Positions 17,019 through 25,282 of a stretch of DNA of 64,000 nt are shown piece after piece (the stretch's first letter is position 1; each line of letters starts with the position of its first letter). The translations under genes were made by a program, and so were the position numbers. Source of the DNA: an uncultured Lachnospiraceae bacterium (GTDB lineage: Bacteria > Bacillota > Clostridia > Lachnospirales > Lachnospiraceae). The notes below the pieces were generated by a model that was not told the origin of the DNA, did no database searches, and saw nothing but the letters and a program-made list of their open reading frames with translations. The stretch is from NCBI GenBank assembly GCA_944381745.1, contig CALWMI010000047.1:1-64000 (forward strand). Reading direction: 5' to 3'.

Positions 17019-18342
17019 GCTTCAGTTCCTCCTCCCACCCCTTATACTTCCGCCGGATATCCTCCACCAGAAGCTTCTGTTCCCGCGTAAGCCCAAATCC
17101 CATAAACCGGCAGATATGGTCGTTTTTCAAGATGCAGAAGCACATGCGCTTCCAGCTCGGGATATCCTTCGTGGATTTGATATCGTCGGTGTGGTCGGGG
17201 ATTTTCCCAGTGAATACCACCCGGGTCTTCTTGTTCAGCGTATAGTTGGAGACACCGTTCCTGCGTATCTCATAGCCGTGCTCCTCCAGCTCCCGGATGG
17301 TGTCCTCGTCCAGGCCTCCCCCGGTGTTCCTCCAGAATTCCATGGAGGTGTTGAACTTGCGGACATAATTGTTGCGCACCTTCACCGGCAGCGTATCCAG
17401 CAGGAACAGAGTGTAGGATTTCCAGGTGTGTCCCTCCGGCAGCGTGACGCTGCGGTAGCCCATCGCCTTGGTCTTGCCGTAGATACAGGCAAAATTTGCC
17501 CCCCGTACCCGGCCCACCAGCTTGACCCAGATCTCCGGGTCGATAACCCGGTACAGGTTCAGCGCGTCCTTGGAGTAATCGTTGAAGGGCGACGCCACCC
17601 GCATCTGGGCCAGCTTCAGCCCTGCCTTGTAGTAGAGGTCGTACAGGCGGTTGTAGTCGTATCCGAACAGGTAATTCGCATGCCACACGTCCTGGGACGT
17701 CCAGTCGTACATGGGCGAGGCGCACCACACATCCTTGAACTGCCTGCTGATCCAACACCTTCCCCCGTAGCCGTACCGTTTATTGAGAAAGCCGCTGTAC
17801 CTCTGCAGCGACTCCTCCGCCCGCATGCCCAGCAGGCAGACCGTCTTCTTGTCCCCGTGGGTCATCCGGTACCATCGCCCAAACTGCTTCGCCAGATCCT
17901 CCTGGTGCATCCGGTAGCGGTAGGTGGTCATGGGGTTGTTGTTGAGGTTGATCACGTAAGGCCGGTCTGGCATCTTCCGGATCCAGCTCTCCTCCTTCGT
18001 GTCGTCCCAGGGATACCAGTACATCTCATAGTTGCTGACCGCCGCCCGGGTGGCCATCGGCAGGCACGCCCAGTAGGGCTCCACCTCGTCCTCGATGCGG
18101 TCGAAGATGCGCTCCACATACTCCGTGGTCGCCGTGTACTGCGCTTCAAAATCCTGGTGGAAGACTCCGATCTTCTTGTCCGGATAGTATTTCTTCTGGA
18201 AATCCAGCGTCACCTCCAGCAGCAGCCCGCTGTCCTTTCCGCCGGAAAAAGATACGTAGATGTTGTCGAACTCTTCAAACAAATATTTCAGCCGCTCCTG
18301 TAATGCCTCGTACACATTCTGTTTGAGATATTCCTTGATCAT
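17005..18342 (-). CDS. IbrA-like protein, PAPS reductase / DUF3440 family
   Basis: A 445-residue cytoplasmic protein with an N-type ATP pyrophosphatase PP-loop SGGKDS at about 33-38, in the context FDNIYVSFSGGKDSGLLLEV. This is the phosphoadenosine-phosphosulfate reductase superfamily. The rest contains the DUF3440-type region (GMRAEESLQRY; DVWCASPMYDWTSQDVW; PLPEGHTWKSYTLFLLDTLP-like). Related PP-loop proteins include CysH and the DNA phosphorothioation protein DndC. ATG 18342 fits where family members begin, although its ribosome binding site (GGGGGA, 10 bases away) is mediocre; an in-frame ATG at 18432 is possible. It is translationally coupled to the ParB-like gene. Confidence 0.8.
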   Translation of the reverse strand: MIKEYLKQNVYEALQERLKYLFEEFDNIYVSFSGGKDSGLLLEVTLDFQKKYYPDKKIGVFHQDFEAQYTATTEYVERIFDRIEDEVEPYWACLPMATRAAVSNYEMYWYPWDDTKEESWIRKMPDRPYVINLNNNPMTTYRYRMHQEDLAKQFGRWYRMTHGDKKTVCLLGMRAEESLQRYSGFLNKRYGYGGRCWISRQFKDVWCASPMYDWTSQDVWHANYLFGYDYNRLYDLYYKAGLKLAQMRVASPFNDYSKDALNLYRVIDPEIWVKLVGRVRGANFACIYGKTKAMGYRSVTLPEGHTWKSYTLFLLDTLPVKVRNNYVRKFNTSMEFWRNTGGGLDEDTIRELEEHGYEIRRNGVSNYTLNKKTRVVFTGKIPDHTDDIKSTKDIPSWKRMCFCILKNDHICRFMGFGLTREQKLLVEDIRRKYKGWEEELKHEEI

Positions 18343-18376
18343 GAAAAGAGAATCCCCCTTGGCATTGAATCTGGAT

Positions 18377-18424
18377 AGCGTCAATGTGCCAAGGGACAAT
18401 ACGGTCCCCTTGTACACCGGCGCT
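18377..18424. repeat. Long palindrome, family copy A
   Basis: Arms of 21 bases (18377-18397 and 18404-18424) enclose a six-base loop; 15 of 21 positions pair exactly. The right arm contains CCCCTTGTACACCGGCGCT. It lies in the untranslated leader of the ibrAB-like operon and is related to the palindromes at 20142-20186, 30866-30909 and 37811-37855. Confidence 0.8.
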
Positions 18425-18425
18425 A

Positions 18426-18486
18426 TTGCCATATTATGGCAATTCCTTTTGTTGGATAATGTAACATAAATTCCGACAAAATTCAA
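18426..18486 (-). promoter_or_regulatory. Probable promoter and palindromic operator of the ibrAB-like operon
   Basis: On the minus strand TTGAAT (18481-18486) and TACATT (18458-18463) are 17 bases apart. Just downstream of the expected transcription start lies TTGCCAT-ATT-ATGGCAA (18426-18442 on the plus strand), a perfect seven-base inverted repeat that could bind a repressor. About 100 bases of leader, including a long hairpin, follow before the start codon. Confidence 0.5.
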
Positions 18487-18509
18487 CACTGTGTGAAAAT
18501 AGGGATTTT

Positions 18510-18529
18510 AGCGTCCATGTACAAGGGAC
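18510..18529 (+). repeat. Half copy of the palindrome family
   Basis: AGCGTCCATGTACAAGGGAC matches the left arm of the family at 17 of about 20 positions but has no matching right arm. It lies 85 bases from copy A, directly upstream of the promoter at 18542. Confidence 0.65.
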
Positions 18530-18541
18530 TGTATTTCGCTA

Positions 18542-18570
18542 TTGACAAAGCGTCAGATTTTTCTTATACT
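18542..18570 (+). promoter_or_regulatory. Consensus promoter of the CNNM transporter leader
   Basis: TTGACA (18542-18547) and TATACT (18565-18570) are separated by exactly 17 bases. Transcription should begin near 18577, more than 220 bases upstream of the transporter start. Confidence 0.75.
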
Positions 18571-18576
18571 ACAAAT

Positions 18577-18757
18577 TAATATTTCAGGAAATGAGGTGTA
18601 CTGACGTGAGCAATTGTTCTGACGCAGATGCAGAGCCTCCCAGCCACACTTGCAGGGAAGCGGCTCGGCACAACGGGCAGACACATATTTTTCTATATGG
18701 CTATTGCACACTTCCGGGGACATTTGTCTAATGTCCTTTTTGTTGTGTGCTTTTTTT
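18577..18757 (+). ncRNA. Structured leader RNA ending in an intrinsic terminator (unassigned class)
   Basis: The stretch from the predicted start to the U tract at 18751-18757 can fold. GAGCC/GGCTC with an inner TCCC/GGGA stem forms a hairpin at 18633-18665. A two-part terminator stem follows: GCACAC (18706-18711) with GTGTGC (18745-18750), and inside it GGACATT (18718-18724) with AATGTCC (18730-18736), then seven T. I found no signature of M-box, yybP-ykoY, cobalamin or cyclic-di-GMP riboswitches. It could be an attenuator for the transporter gene, which starts 40 bases later, or a free-standing RNA of about 180 bases. Confidence 0.55.
18606..18731 (+). CDS. Candidate leader peptide (41 residues) upstream of CNNM transporter
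   Basis: A short frame starts at GTG 18606, seven bases after the strong ribosome binding site GAGGTG (18593-18598), and runs 41 codons to TAA at 18729-18731. The stop codon falls in the five-base loop of the terminator hairpin, so a ribosome finishing this peptide would cover the 5' arm and could prevent termination. The peptide holds three Cys and three His (CSDADAEPPSHTC; later HIFLYGYC). Leader peptides controlling magnesium transporters (mgtL, corL) are known in enterobacteria; a parallel here is inference. An in-frame ATG at 18591 is an alternative but has no spaced ribosome binding site. Confidence 0.5.
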   Translation: MSNCSDADAEPPSHTCREAARHNGQTHIFLYGYCTLPGTFV

Positions 18758-18797
18758 GTTGTCTATAATCTGTACATTTATTAGGAGGGTATCACTT

Positions 18798-20123
18798 TTG
18801 GAAAACACATCACTGATATGGCTGCTTCTTCTGCAGCTGCTGTTTATCTGTCTCAACGCGATCTTCGCCTGCGCGGAGATCGCCGTCCTCTCGTTCAACG
18901 AGAACAAGCTGTCCATGCTCTCATCCCAGGGCAACAAGCGGGCTATCCGGCTGGAAAAGCTGACCAAGCAGCCCGCAGGCTTCCTGGCCACCATCCAGGT
19001 GGGCATCACCCTGGTCAACCTGCTCAGCAGCGCCGTGGCCACGGAGAACTTCTCCGACCGGCTGACCGGCTGGTTTGCCCGGATAGGCCTGCCGGTTCCC
19101 CAGGCTGCCGTCAGCGTCTTCTCCGTGGCGGTCATCACCGTCCTGCTGACCTATTTCACTGTCCTGCTGGGAGAGCTCATCCCCAAGCGCCTGGCCATGA
19201 AGAAGGCGGAGCAGATCGCCCTTGGGATGTCTGGCCTCATCTACATTGTGTCCAAGATTTTCCGGCCGGCCGTCTGGCTGTTCACCGTGTCCACCAACGG
19301 CCTCCTGCGCCTGATGGGCGTGGATCCCAACAAGGAGGAGGAAGAGGACGCGGAGGAGGAAATCTGCATGATTCTGGACGCCGGCAAGCAGAAGGGCACC
19401 ATCCAGGCCGAGGAGAAGGACATGATCCAGAATATCTTTGAGCTGGACGACACCTCGGCGGAGGAGATCATGACCCACCGCATCGACGTCAGTCTGCTGT
19501 GGCTGGAGGAATCCGACGAGCAGTGGGAGGAGACCATCTACAACAGCCGCCACTCCGTCTACCCCGTCTGCTCAGACAGCCCGGACGACGTGGTGGGCGT
19601 CCTGTCGGCGAAGGACTATCTGCGCCTGAAGGACAAGAGCCGGGAGAACGTGATGAAGCATGCTGTCCACCCGGCCTGGTTTATCCCGGAGACCGTGCGG
19701 GCCAACGTGCTGTTCCGCAATATGAAGAAGACCCGCAAGCACTTTGCGGTGGTCATCGACGAGTACGGCGGCATGAGCGGGATTATCACCATCAACGACC
19801 TGCTGGAGGAGCTGGTGGGCGACCTGGAGGACGACGCCTCCCAGGTGGAGGACACCCCGGCCATCGAGGCCATCGACTCTTCCACATGGAAGATACGGGG
19901 AAGCGCCCCCCTGGACGATGTGTCCGAGCGGCTGGGCCTCTCTCTCCCCGAGGACGACTATGAGACTTTCGGCGGCCTGGTATTCGGCCTGCTGGGCACC
20001 ATCCCCACAGACGGGAGCACCCCGGAGGTGGAAGGCTACGGCCTGCACATCCAGGTGACCAGCATCAAGGACCGCCGGATGGAGAGCGCGGTGGTCTGCC
20101 GCACCTCCCCTGACGAGCTATAA
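18798..20123 (+). CDS. CNNM/CorC-type transporter (hemolysin family protein)
   Basis: A 441-residue membrane protein. It has an N-terminal DUF21/CNNM membrane domain of about four helices (1-190), a tandem CBS pair (about 200-330; EIMTHRIDVSLLW, VIDEYGGMSGIITINDLLEELVGDLEDD) and a C-terminal CorC/HlyC domain (GSAPLDDVSERLGLSLPEDDYETFGGLV). Family members export or sense magnesium or other divalent cations, although many are still labelled hemolysins. The TTG start at 18798 follows AGGAGGG with eight bases between, which is stronger than any ATG nearby. It lies behind the leader and terminator described at 18577-18757. Confidence 0.9.
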   Translation: MENTSLIWLLLLQLLFICLNAIFACAEIAVLSFNENKLSMLSSQGNKRAIRLEKLTKQPAGFLATIQVGITLVNLLSSAVATENFSDRLTGWFARIGLPVPQAAVSVFSVAVITVLLTYFTVLLGELIPKRLAMKKAEQIALGMSGLIYIVSKIFRPAVWLFTVSTNGLLRLMGVDPNKEEEEDAEEEICMILDAGKQKGTIQAEEKDMIQNIFELDDTSAEEIMTHRIDVSLLWLEESDEQWEETIYNSRHSVYPVCSDSPDDVVGVLSAKDYLRLKDKSRENVMKHAVHPAWFIPETVRANVLFRNMKKTRKHFAVVIDEYGGMSGIITINDLLEELVGDLEDDASQVEDTPAIEAIDSSTWKIRGSAPLDDVSERLGLSLPEDDYETFGGLVFGLLGTIPTDGSTPEVEGYGLHIQVTSIKDRRMESAVVCRTSPDEL

Positions 20124-20141
20124 CAGCACAGGAAACGTGAC

Positions 20142-20186
20142 AGCGCCGGTGCAGAAAGGACAACATGTCCTTGCCGCACCGGCGCT
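20142..20186. repeat. Long palindrome, family copy C
   Basis: Arms of 21 bases (20142-20162 and 20166-20186) match at 19 of 21 positions around a three-base loop; both outer ends read AGCGCCGGTGC. It lies between two convergent genes and would work as a hairpin on either strand. No T tract follows, so it is not a standard intrinsic terminator. Related to copies at 18.4, 30.9 and 37.8 kb. Confidence 0.85.
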
Positions 20187-20211
20187 TATCCTATCGTCAA
20201 AATAGGAAACT

Positions 20212-21384
20212 TCACTTCTTGTCTTCTTTCTCGTCTTCTTTCTCGACGTCTTTCCCGCCGTTTTCTTTCCCGGCGTTTTCTGTCTCGTCCTCTTCTTCCT
20301 CCTCCTGCTCCCCTTCCCTGCGGAAGATACGGATGGTGCCTGTCTCGTCCAGGTATTTGAGGAGGGACAAGAGGATCGGAAAGCCGAACAGCCCCACAAC
20401 GCCCAGCAGCTCCACACCGGCGAACATGCTGGCCAGCGTGACGATGGGGTGAAGGCCCAGCTGCCCGCCCACAATCTTGGGCTCCAGGATGTTGCGTACC
20501 ACCGTGATAATGACGTAGACCAGCAGCAGCTTCACAGCCATCGCGTAATCGCCCAGGATAAAGGTGATCACTGCCCAAGGGATCATGATGCCTCCGGTTC
20601 CCAGCACAGGCAGGATATCGAAGATCGAAATGCCGAGGGCAATCAGCACGGAGTGGGAAATTCCGATCACGGACAGGCCGATGGACAGCTCCACAAAGGT
20701 GATGCTCATGATCAAGGCGTAGGAACGGATGCAGACAAAGAGCGTCCCCACAATATACTGCTTCACCTGGTGAAACACCCTTCTGGCCTTGCGGCTGAGC
20801 TGGCGCATGCAGAACTCTGTCAGCCTCTCATAGTCCGCCGCAATAAAGAACGTGGATATGATCATCAGTACCAGCCGGATAAACAGCATGGGCAGGGATG
20901 AGGCGATACCGGACAGGAACAGCATGCTGCTCATGGAGAGGCTGGACACGCCGGATGCCAGCGACTGGATAAATTGCCGCCCCATCTCCTCCAGGGTATC
21001 CACAAGCCCCGGATCCATCTGCGCCAGATCCTCCCCCAGCGTGTCGAACAGCTCTGTCAGCACCGGGATCACATAGTCGCGGAAAAGCGCCGGCAGGCTC
21101 TCCACCAGGGAGGCCGCGGACGAGAAAATCTGGATGCTGCCCAGCACAAGAACCGAGCCGATGGTCACATAGAACACCGCCACCAGCCCAATCGCCGTAA
21201 GCTTCTTCGGAATGTGGAATCTCTCTGATAAAAAGCGGATCGGACGCCTCAGGATATACGCAATCAGAAAACCGATCAGAAACGGCGCAAGCACTGGAAA
21301 CGCGAACTTCACCAGCAGGTACACCGCCGCCAGGATAATGCCAAAGTACAAACAATTGATGATAAAACGCTTCTGTCTCTCCAT
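20212..21384 (-). CDS. AI-2E family transporter (YtvI-like)
   Basis: A 390-residue integral membrane protein with about eight hydrophobic segments. The conserved region near residues 265-345 (GISIFDILPVLGTGGIMIPWA, LLVYVIITVVRNILEPKIVGGQLGLHP) is diagnostic of the AI-2E/PerM/YtvI family. Members have been linked to autoinducer-2 export, sodium-proton antiport or sporulation; none can be chosen here. The last 35 residues are an unusual charged tail rich in Glu, Lys and Asp, encoded by short ttcttctttctcg repeats. The gene converges with the CNNM transporter gene across the copy C palindrome. The ribosome binding site is weak. Confidence 0.88.
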   Translation of the reverse strand: MERQKRFIINCLYFGIILAAVYLLVKFAFPVLAPFLIGFLIAYILRRPIRFLSERFHIPKKLTAIGLVAVFYVTIGSVLVLGSIQIFSSAASLVESLPALFRDYVIPVLTELFDTLGEDLAQMDPGLVDTLEEMGRQFIQSLASGVSSLSMSSMLFLSGIASSLPMLFIRLVLMIISTFFIAADYERLTEFCMRQLSRKARRVFHQVKQYIVGTLFVCIRSYALIMSITFVELSIGLSVIGISHSVLIALGISIFDILPVLGTGGIMIPWAVITFILGDYAMAVKLLLVYVIITVVRNILEPKIVGGQLGLHPIVTLASMFAGVELLGVVGLFGFPILLSLLKYLDETGTIRIFRREGEQEEEEEDETENAGKENGGKDVEKEDEKEDKK

Positions 21385-21655
21385 ATTCAGCCCAATCTAT
21401 GCCCGGCGCAGCACCCTGTCCCTCTGCCAGACCCGCCCGCCGGAATCCTCCTAACCCAAAATCTACTTCTAGCTTACCACATACCGGCGAAAAAAGCAGT
21501 CCCCTTTTTTATCTTTTCTCCGCCTGGGACATTTCCCAGGCAGCTGCCCTCCCCGGGCTATTTCCGTACCTCCTCATGGGTGTACAGCTCCCCGTTCGCA
21601 ATATCCTGTTTTGCCTCTCGCATTGCCTCTTGTACACCGACACTGTCGGCGCAGT
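21385..21655. other. Intergenic region with a partial palindrome copy
   Basis: No credible gene. GGTGTACA (21579-21586) and TTGTACACCGACACTGTC (21630-21647) look like separated arms of the palindrome family seen at 37811-37855, with about 43 unrelated bases between them. I could not identify a convincing promoter for the AI-2E gene here. Confidence 0.5.
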
Positions 21656-21690
21656 AAAAAAGGGCCGTCAGATTCATCTGACAGCCCCTT
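21656..21690 (-). terminator. Intrinsic terminator after queA
   Basis: Stem 21662-21673 with 21676-21687 (GGGCCGTCAGAT against ATCTGACAGCCC, one G-U), two-base loop, flanked by six A on the left and five T on the right. It can end transcription on either strand; its position 40 bases after the queA stop makes it the end of the pheS-pheT-queA unit. Confidence 0.8.
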
Positions 21691-21729
21691 TTTCTGCATT
21701 TCTTTGTTTCCAAATGTACGGTTTTGATG

Positions 21730-22755
21730 TTAAGCGATAAACATGGCGTCCCCGAAGCTGAAGAAGCGGTACCGCTCCCGCACGGCCTCCTCGTAGGCTG
21801 CCATCACATGCTCCTTGCCCGCGAAGGCGGACACCAGCATCAGCAGTGTGGACTCGGGCAGATGGAAGTTGGTGATCAGCCCATCCATAATTTTGAAGCG
21901 GTAGCCTGGGTAGATAAAGATATCTGTCCAGCCGCTGGAGGCTTTCAGCACGCCGTCCTCGCCCGCCGCGGACTCCAGCGTCCGGCAGCTCGTCGTCCCC
22001 ACCGCGATGACCCGGCCGCCCTCCGCCTTTGTCCGGTTGATGAGCTCGGCCTGGTCTTCCTCAATAAAATAGAACTCGGAGTGCATATGGTGCTCCGCCA
22101 CATTCTCCACCTTCACAGGCCGGAAGGTGCCAAGCCCCACATGCAGCGTCACATGGGCGATGTGCACGCCCTTTCCCCGGATTTGTTCCAGAAGCTCCGG
22201 CGTAAAGTGGAGCCCCGCCGTGGGGGCTGCCGCCGAGCCGTCGTGCTCAGCATACACCGTCTGATAACGGTTCTTGTCCTTCAGCTCGTGGGTAATGTAG
22301 GGGGGCAGGGGCATCTGGCCCAGCTTATCCAGGATCTCCTCGAAAATTCCCTCGTAGGAGAAGCGTATCAGCCGGTTGCCCTCCTCCACCACATCCGTCA
22401 CCTCGCCGGTGAGAAGGCCGCCGCCGAAGGTGAGCTTTGTCCCCGGCCGGGCCTTCTTCCCCGGCTTCACCAGCGTTTCCCACACCCGTTCTTCCCTCCG
22501 CTTCAGGAGGAGAACCTCAATCTTGGCCCCGGTCTCCTCCCGCACGCCGTACAGCCTGGCGGGAATCACCTTCGTATTGTTGATCACCAGGCAGTCCCCG
22601 GGATTTAGGAAATCCAGGATCTCCCGGAACACATGGTGCTCCCATCTCCCGGTGGCCCGGTCCAGGCAGAGAAGCCTGGACGAGGCCCGGTCCTCCAGGG
22701 GATCCTGGGCAATCAGCTCCGCCGGCAGGTCGTAGTAGAAATCTGATGTCTTCAA
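21730..22755 (-). CDS. queA: S-adenosylmethionine:tRNA ribosyltransferase-isomerase
   Basis: Transfers and isomerises the ribosyl part of SAM onto 7-aminomethyl-7-deazaguanine in tRNA, giving epoxyqueuosine. The 341 residues match the usual family length; motifs include [49 protein letters not shown] and [20 protein letters not shown]. The TTG start at 22755 follows AAAGGGGAGAGG and gives the expected first residues [11 protein letters not shown]; a longer upstream frame would overlap pheT. It is 13 bases downstream of pheT and probably shares the T-box transcript, an uncommon partner for phenylalanyl-tRNA synthetase. Confidence 0.95.
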   Translation of the reverse strand: MKTSDFYYDLPAELIAQDPLEDRASSRLLCLDRATGRWEHHVFREILDFLNPGDCLVINNTKVIPARLYGVREETGAKIEVLLLKRREERVWETLVKPGKKARPGTKLTFGGGLLTGEVTDVVEEGNRLIRFSYEGIFEEILDKLGQMPLPPYITHELKDKNRYQTVYAEHDGSAAAPTAGLHFTPELLEQIRGKGVHIAHVTLHVGLGTFRPVKVENVAEHHMHSEFYFIEEDQAELINRTKAEGGRVIAVGTTSCRTLESAAGEDGVLKASSGWTDIFIYPGYRFKIMDGLITNFHLPESTLLMLVSAFAGKEHVMAAYEEAVRERYRFFSFGDAMFIA

Positions 22756-22768
22756 AATCCTCTCCCCT

Positions 22769-25189
22769 TTACTGCCGCAGTTCAATCCCCATCTTCTCCA
22801 GGGCATCCAGGATCCGCTTCATCGCGGCGGACACCTCCGCCTCCTCCAGCGTCTTCTCCTTAGAGCGGAACACCAGGGAGTAGGCCAGGGACTTGTAGCC
22901 GCTCTTGATCTGGCTGCCCTCGTACACGTCGAACAGCTCATAGCTCTCCAGATGCTTCCCGCCTTTGTCCTCCAGAACTTCCTCAATCTGGCCGGCCAGG
23001 ATTTCCCTGGGCACTACCATGGAGATATCCCTGGACACTGCCGGGTACTTGGCTATTCCCTCGTATTTCCGGTCGAAGGAAGCAAACGGCAGGATGGCAG
23101 GCATGTCCAGGACAGCCACGTAGGCTCTCTCGCCGATCCCGTAGCTGCGCGCCACATCCGGGTGCACCTCTCCCAGGAAGCCCACAGCCGTGCCGTCATA
23201 GAAGATATTGGCCTGGCGGCCCGGGTGCAGGTACGGCCTGCCCGCGTTGGGATCGTAGGTCTCCTTCCTGTGCATGCCGATCTTGTCGAAGAACTCCTCC
23301 ACCACGCCTTTCATCGTATAGAAATCCCCGTCCCCGTACATGCCCAGGGTGAACTGCTTGCGCTCGTCCGGAAGCTCCTTGAGGGGCAGCTCCTTCGGGA
23401 GATAGACGTTTCCGATCTCGTAGAGGCGCACGTCCTTGTTCCTCCGGCTATAGTTGGTGCCCAGGGAGGTGAGCATGCCGTTCAGCGGCGTGGTGCGCAT
23501 CACGCTGAAATCCTCTCCCAGCGGGTTGGCGATGCGGATAGCCTCCCGCAGGGGATCCTTCCCGTCCAGCAGCAGCCGGTCGAACACTTTGGGGCTCTCA
23601 AAGGAGTAGACCATGCCCTGGCTAAAGCCGCAGAACTCCGCGATATCCCTGGCAACCTGCTCCACCCGCTCCTTGAAGGCCACCTTGCCCGTCGTGGCCT
23701 CGCCGCTGGGAAGGGTGGTGGGGATGTTGGCGTAGCCGTAAAATCTGGCCACCTCCTCTGCGATGTCCGCCGGGCAGCGCAGATCCTGCCGCCAGGACGG
23801 CACGATCACCTCACTGGTCTCCTGGTCGAAACCAAGCTCCAGCTTCTTCAAATATCCGAGCTGGGTCTCCCTGTCGATGTCGGTTCCCAGAAGGGCGTTG
23901 ACATAGTCCGGGTCAAAGGGCACACGGTTGCCCTCCCGCACCTTTGCATAGGCGTCCACCACGCCGCCCACCACTTCTCCGGCTCCCATCTCCTCGATGA
24001 GCTGGCAGGCGCGGTTGATGGCCTGCAGGGCTGTGTTGGGATCCAGCCCCTTCTCAAACTTGGAGGAGGCATCTGTGCGCAGGCCCACCTTCTTGCTGGA
24101 AAGGCGGATGTTCGTCCCGTCGAAGCAGGCGGCCTCGAACAGCATGGTCTCCACATGGTCGGTGATCATAGAGTTCTCCCCGCCCATGATACCGGCGATG
24201 CCAATGGGCTTGTCTGCGTCGCAGATCATCAGCACGGAGCTGTCCACCACCCGGTCCTGCCCGTCCAGCGTGGTGAAGTGCTCGCCGTCGGCCGCCCTGC
24301 GCACGATGATGTGCGCCCCGTCAATCGTGGACAGGTCATAGGCGTGCATCGGCTGCCCATACTCCTCCATCACATAGTTGGTCACATCCACCAGGTTGTT
24401 GATCGGCCGGATGCCATGGGCGGCCAGGCGGCGCTGCATCCACACCGGCGAGGGGCCAATCTTGATATTTTTCACCACCCGCGCGCAGTAGCGGGGGCAC
24501 AGATCCGTATCCTGCACCGTCACCCGGATATAGTCGTTCACATCCTCGCTGTTGCCGGTGGCGGTGATCACCGGGGGATAGAAATCCTTGTGGAAGGTGG
24601 CCGCCGCCTCCCTTGCCAGCCCGATCACCGAGTAGCAGTCCACACGGTTGGAGGTGATCTCATACTCCACCACCACGTCGTCAAGGCCCAGGGCCTTCAC
24701 CGCGTCCGCTCCCACCACGGCATCCTGGCCGAAGATGTAAATGCCGTTGTCCGGCGCCTCCGGGTACATGTCTTTGGAGGAGCCCAGTTCCTCGATGGAG
24801 CAGAGCATCCCGTTGGACTCCACGCCCCGCAGCTTCCCCTTCTTGATGCGGATGCCCCCGGGCGTCTTCTTCCCGTCGTGGCTTCCCGCCACCCGGCCGC
24901 CGTCCAGGACCACCGGCACCTTGTCTCCCTCCTTGACGTTGGGCGCCCCGGTCACAATCTGCAGGGGCTCCCCGCTTCCCACATCCACCTGGCAGACAAT
25001 CAGCTTGTCCGCATCCGGATGCTTCTCTATCTTCAGGATCTGGCCGATCACAATGTTCTCCAGATCCCTGTCCATCTCTACATATCCCTCTACCTTGGAG
25101 CCTGACAGCGTCATCGCGTCCGCGAATTCCTGGGCGCTTGCATCCAGGTCAGGCACATAGGCCTTAAGCCAAGCCATCGATGTATTCAT
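22769..25189 (-). CDS. pheT: Phenylalanyl-tRNA synthetase beta subunit
   Basis: Large subunit of the alpha2-beta2 enzyme that charges tRNA-Phe. The 806 residues carry the N-terminal tRNA-binding domain ([19 protein letters not shown], about 44-150), the B3/B4 editing domain, the B5 domain, a catalytic-like core and the C-terminal FDX-ACB anticodon-binding domain ([16 protein letters not shown]). ATG 25189 has a GGGAG site. It follows pheS after 93 bases in the same direction. Confidence 0.96.
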   Translation of the reverse strand: MNTSMAWLKAYVPDLDASAQEFADAMTLSGSKVEGYVEMDRDLENIVIGQILKIEKHPDADKLIVCQVDVGSGEPLQIVTGAPNVKEGDKVPVVLDGGRVAGSHDGKKTPGGIRIKKGKLRGVESNGMLCSIEELGSSKDMYPEAPDNGIYIFGQDAVVGADAVKALGLDDVVVEYEITSNRVDCYSVIGLAREAAATFHKDFYPPVITATGNSEDVNDYIRVTVQDTDLCPRYCARVVKNIKIGPSPVWMQRRLAAHGIRPINNLVDVTNYVMEEYGQPMHAYDLSTIDGAHIIVRRAADGEHFTTLDGQDRVVDSSVLMICDADKPIGIAGIMGGENSMITDHVETMLFEAACFDGTNIRLSSKKVGLRTDASSKFEKGLDPNTALQAINRACQLIEEMGAGEVVGGVVDAYAKVREGNRVPFDPDYVNALLGTDIDRETQLGYLKKLELGFDQETSEVIVPSWRQDLRCPADIAEEVARFYGYANIPTTLPSGEATTGKVAFKERVEQVARDIAEFCGFSQGMVYSFESPKVFDRLLLDGKDPLREAIRIANPLGEDFSVMRTTPLNGMLTSLGTNYSRRNKDVRLYEIGNVYLPKELPLKELPDERKQFTLGMYGDGDFYTMKGVVEEFFDKIGMHRKETYDPNAGRPYLHPGRQANIFYDGTAVGFLGEVHPDVARSYGIGERAYVAVLDMPAILPFASFDRKYEGIAKYPAVSRDISMVVPREILAGQIEEVLEDKGGKHLESYELFDVYEGSQIKSGYKSLAYSLVFRSKEKTLEEAEVSAAMKRILDALEKMGIELRQ

Positions 25190-25282
25190 AAATTCTCCCT
25201 CGCATTCCTTTCCTAACTTTCCTGCCGCCCGCAGGCAGCGCTGCCTGATGCCAGCTTCTGCTTTCTTCTGCTTTCCGAAGGC

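Noticed and set aside
18577..18757. The leader RNA as an M-box, yybP-ykoY manganese, cobalamin or cyclic-di-GMP riboswitch.
   Set aside because: None of the conserved core sequences of these classes could be found; only general hairpins and the terminator are supported.
20142..20186. Palindrome as a plain bidirectional terminator of the two convergent genes.
   Set aside because: No T tract follows the stem on either strand, and the same sequence family occurs at non-terminator positions; termination remains possible but is not shown.
22952..25105. A 717-codon plus-strand open frame opposite pheT.
   Set aside because: Antisense shadow of a well-conserved gene; composition rich in His, Val and Arg without motifs.
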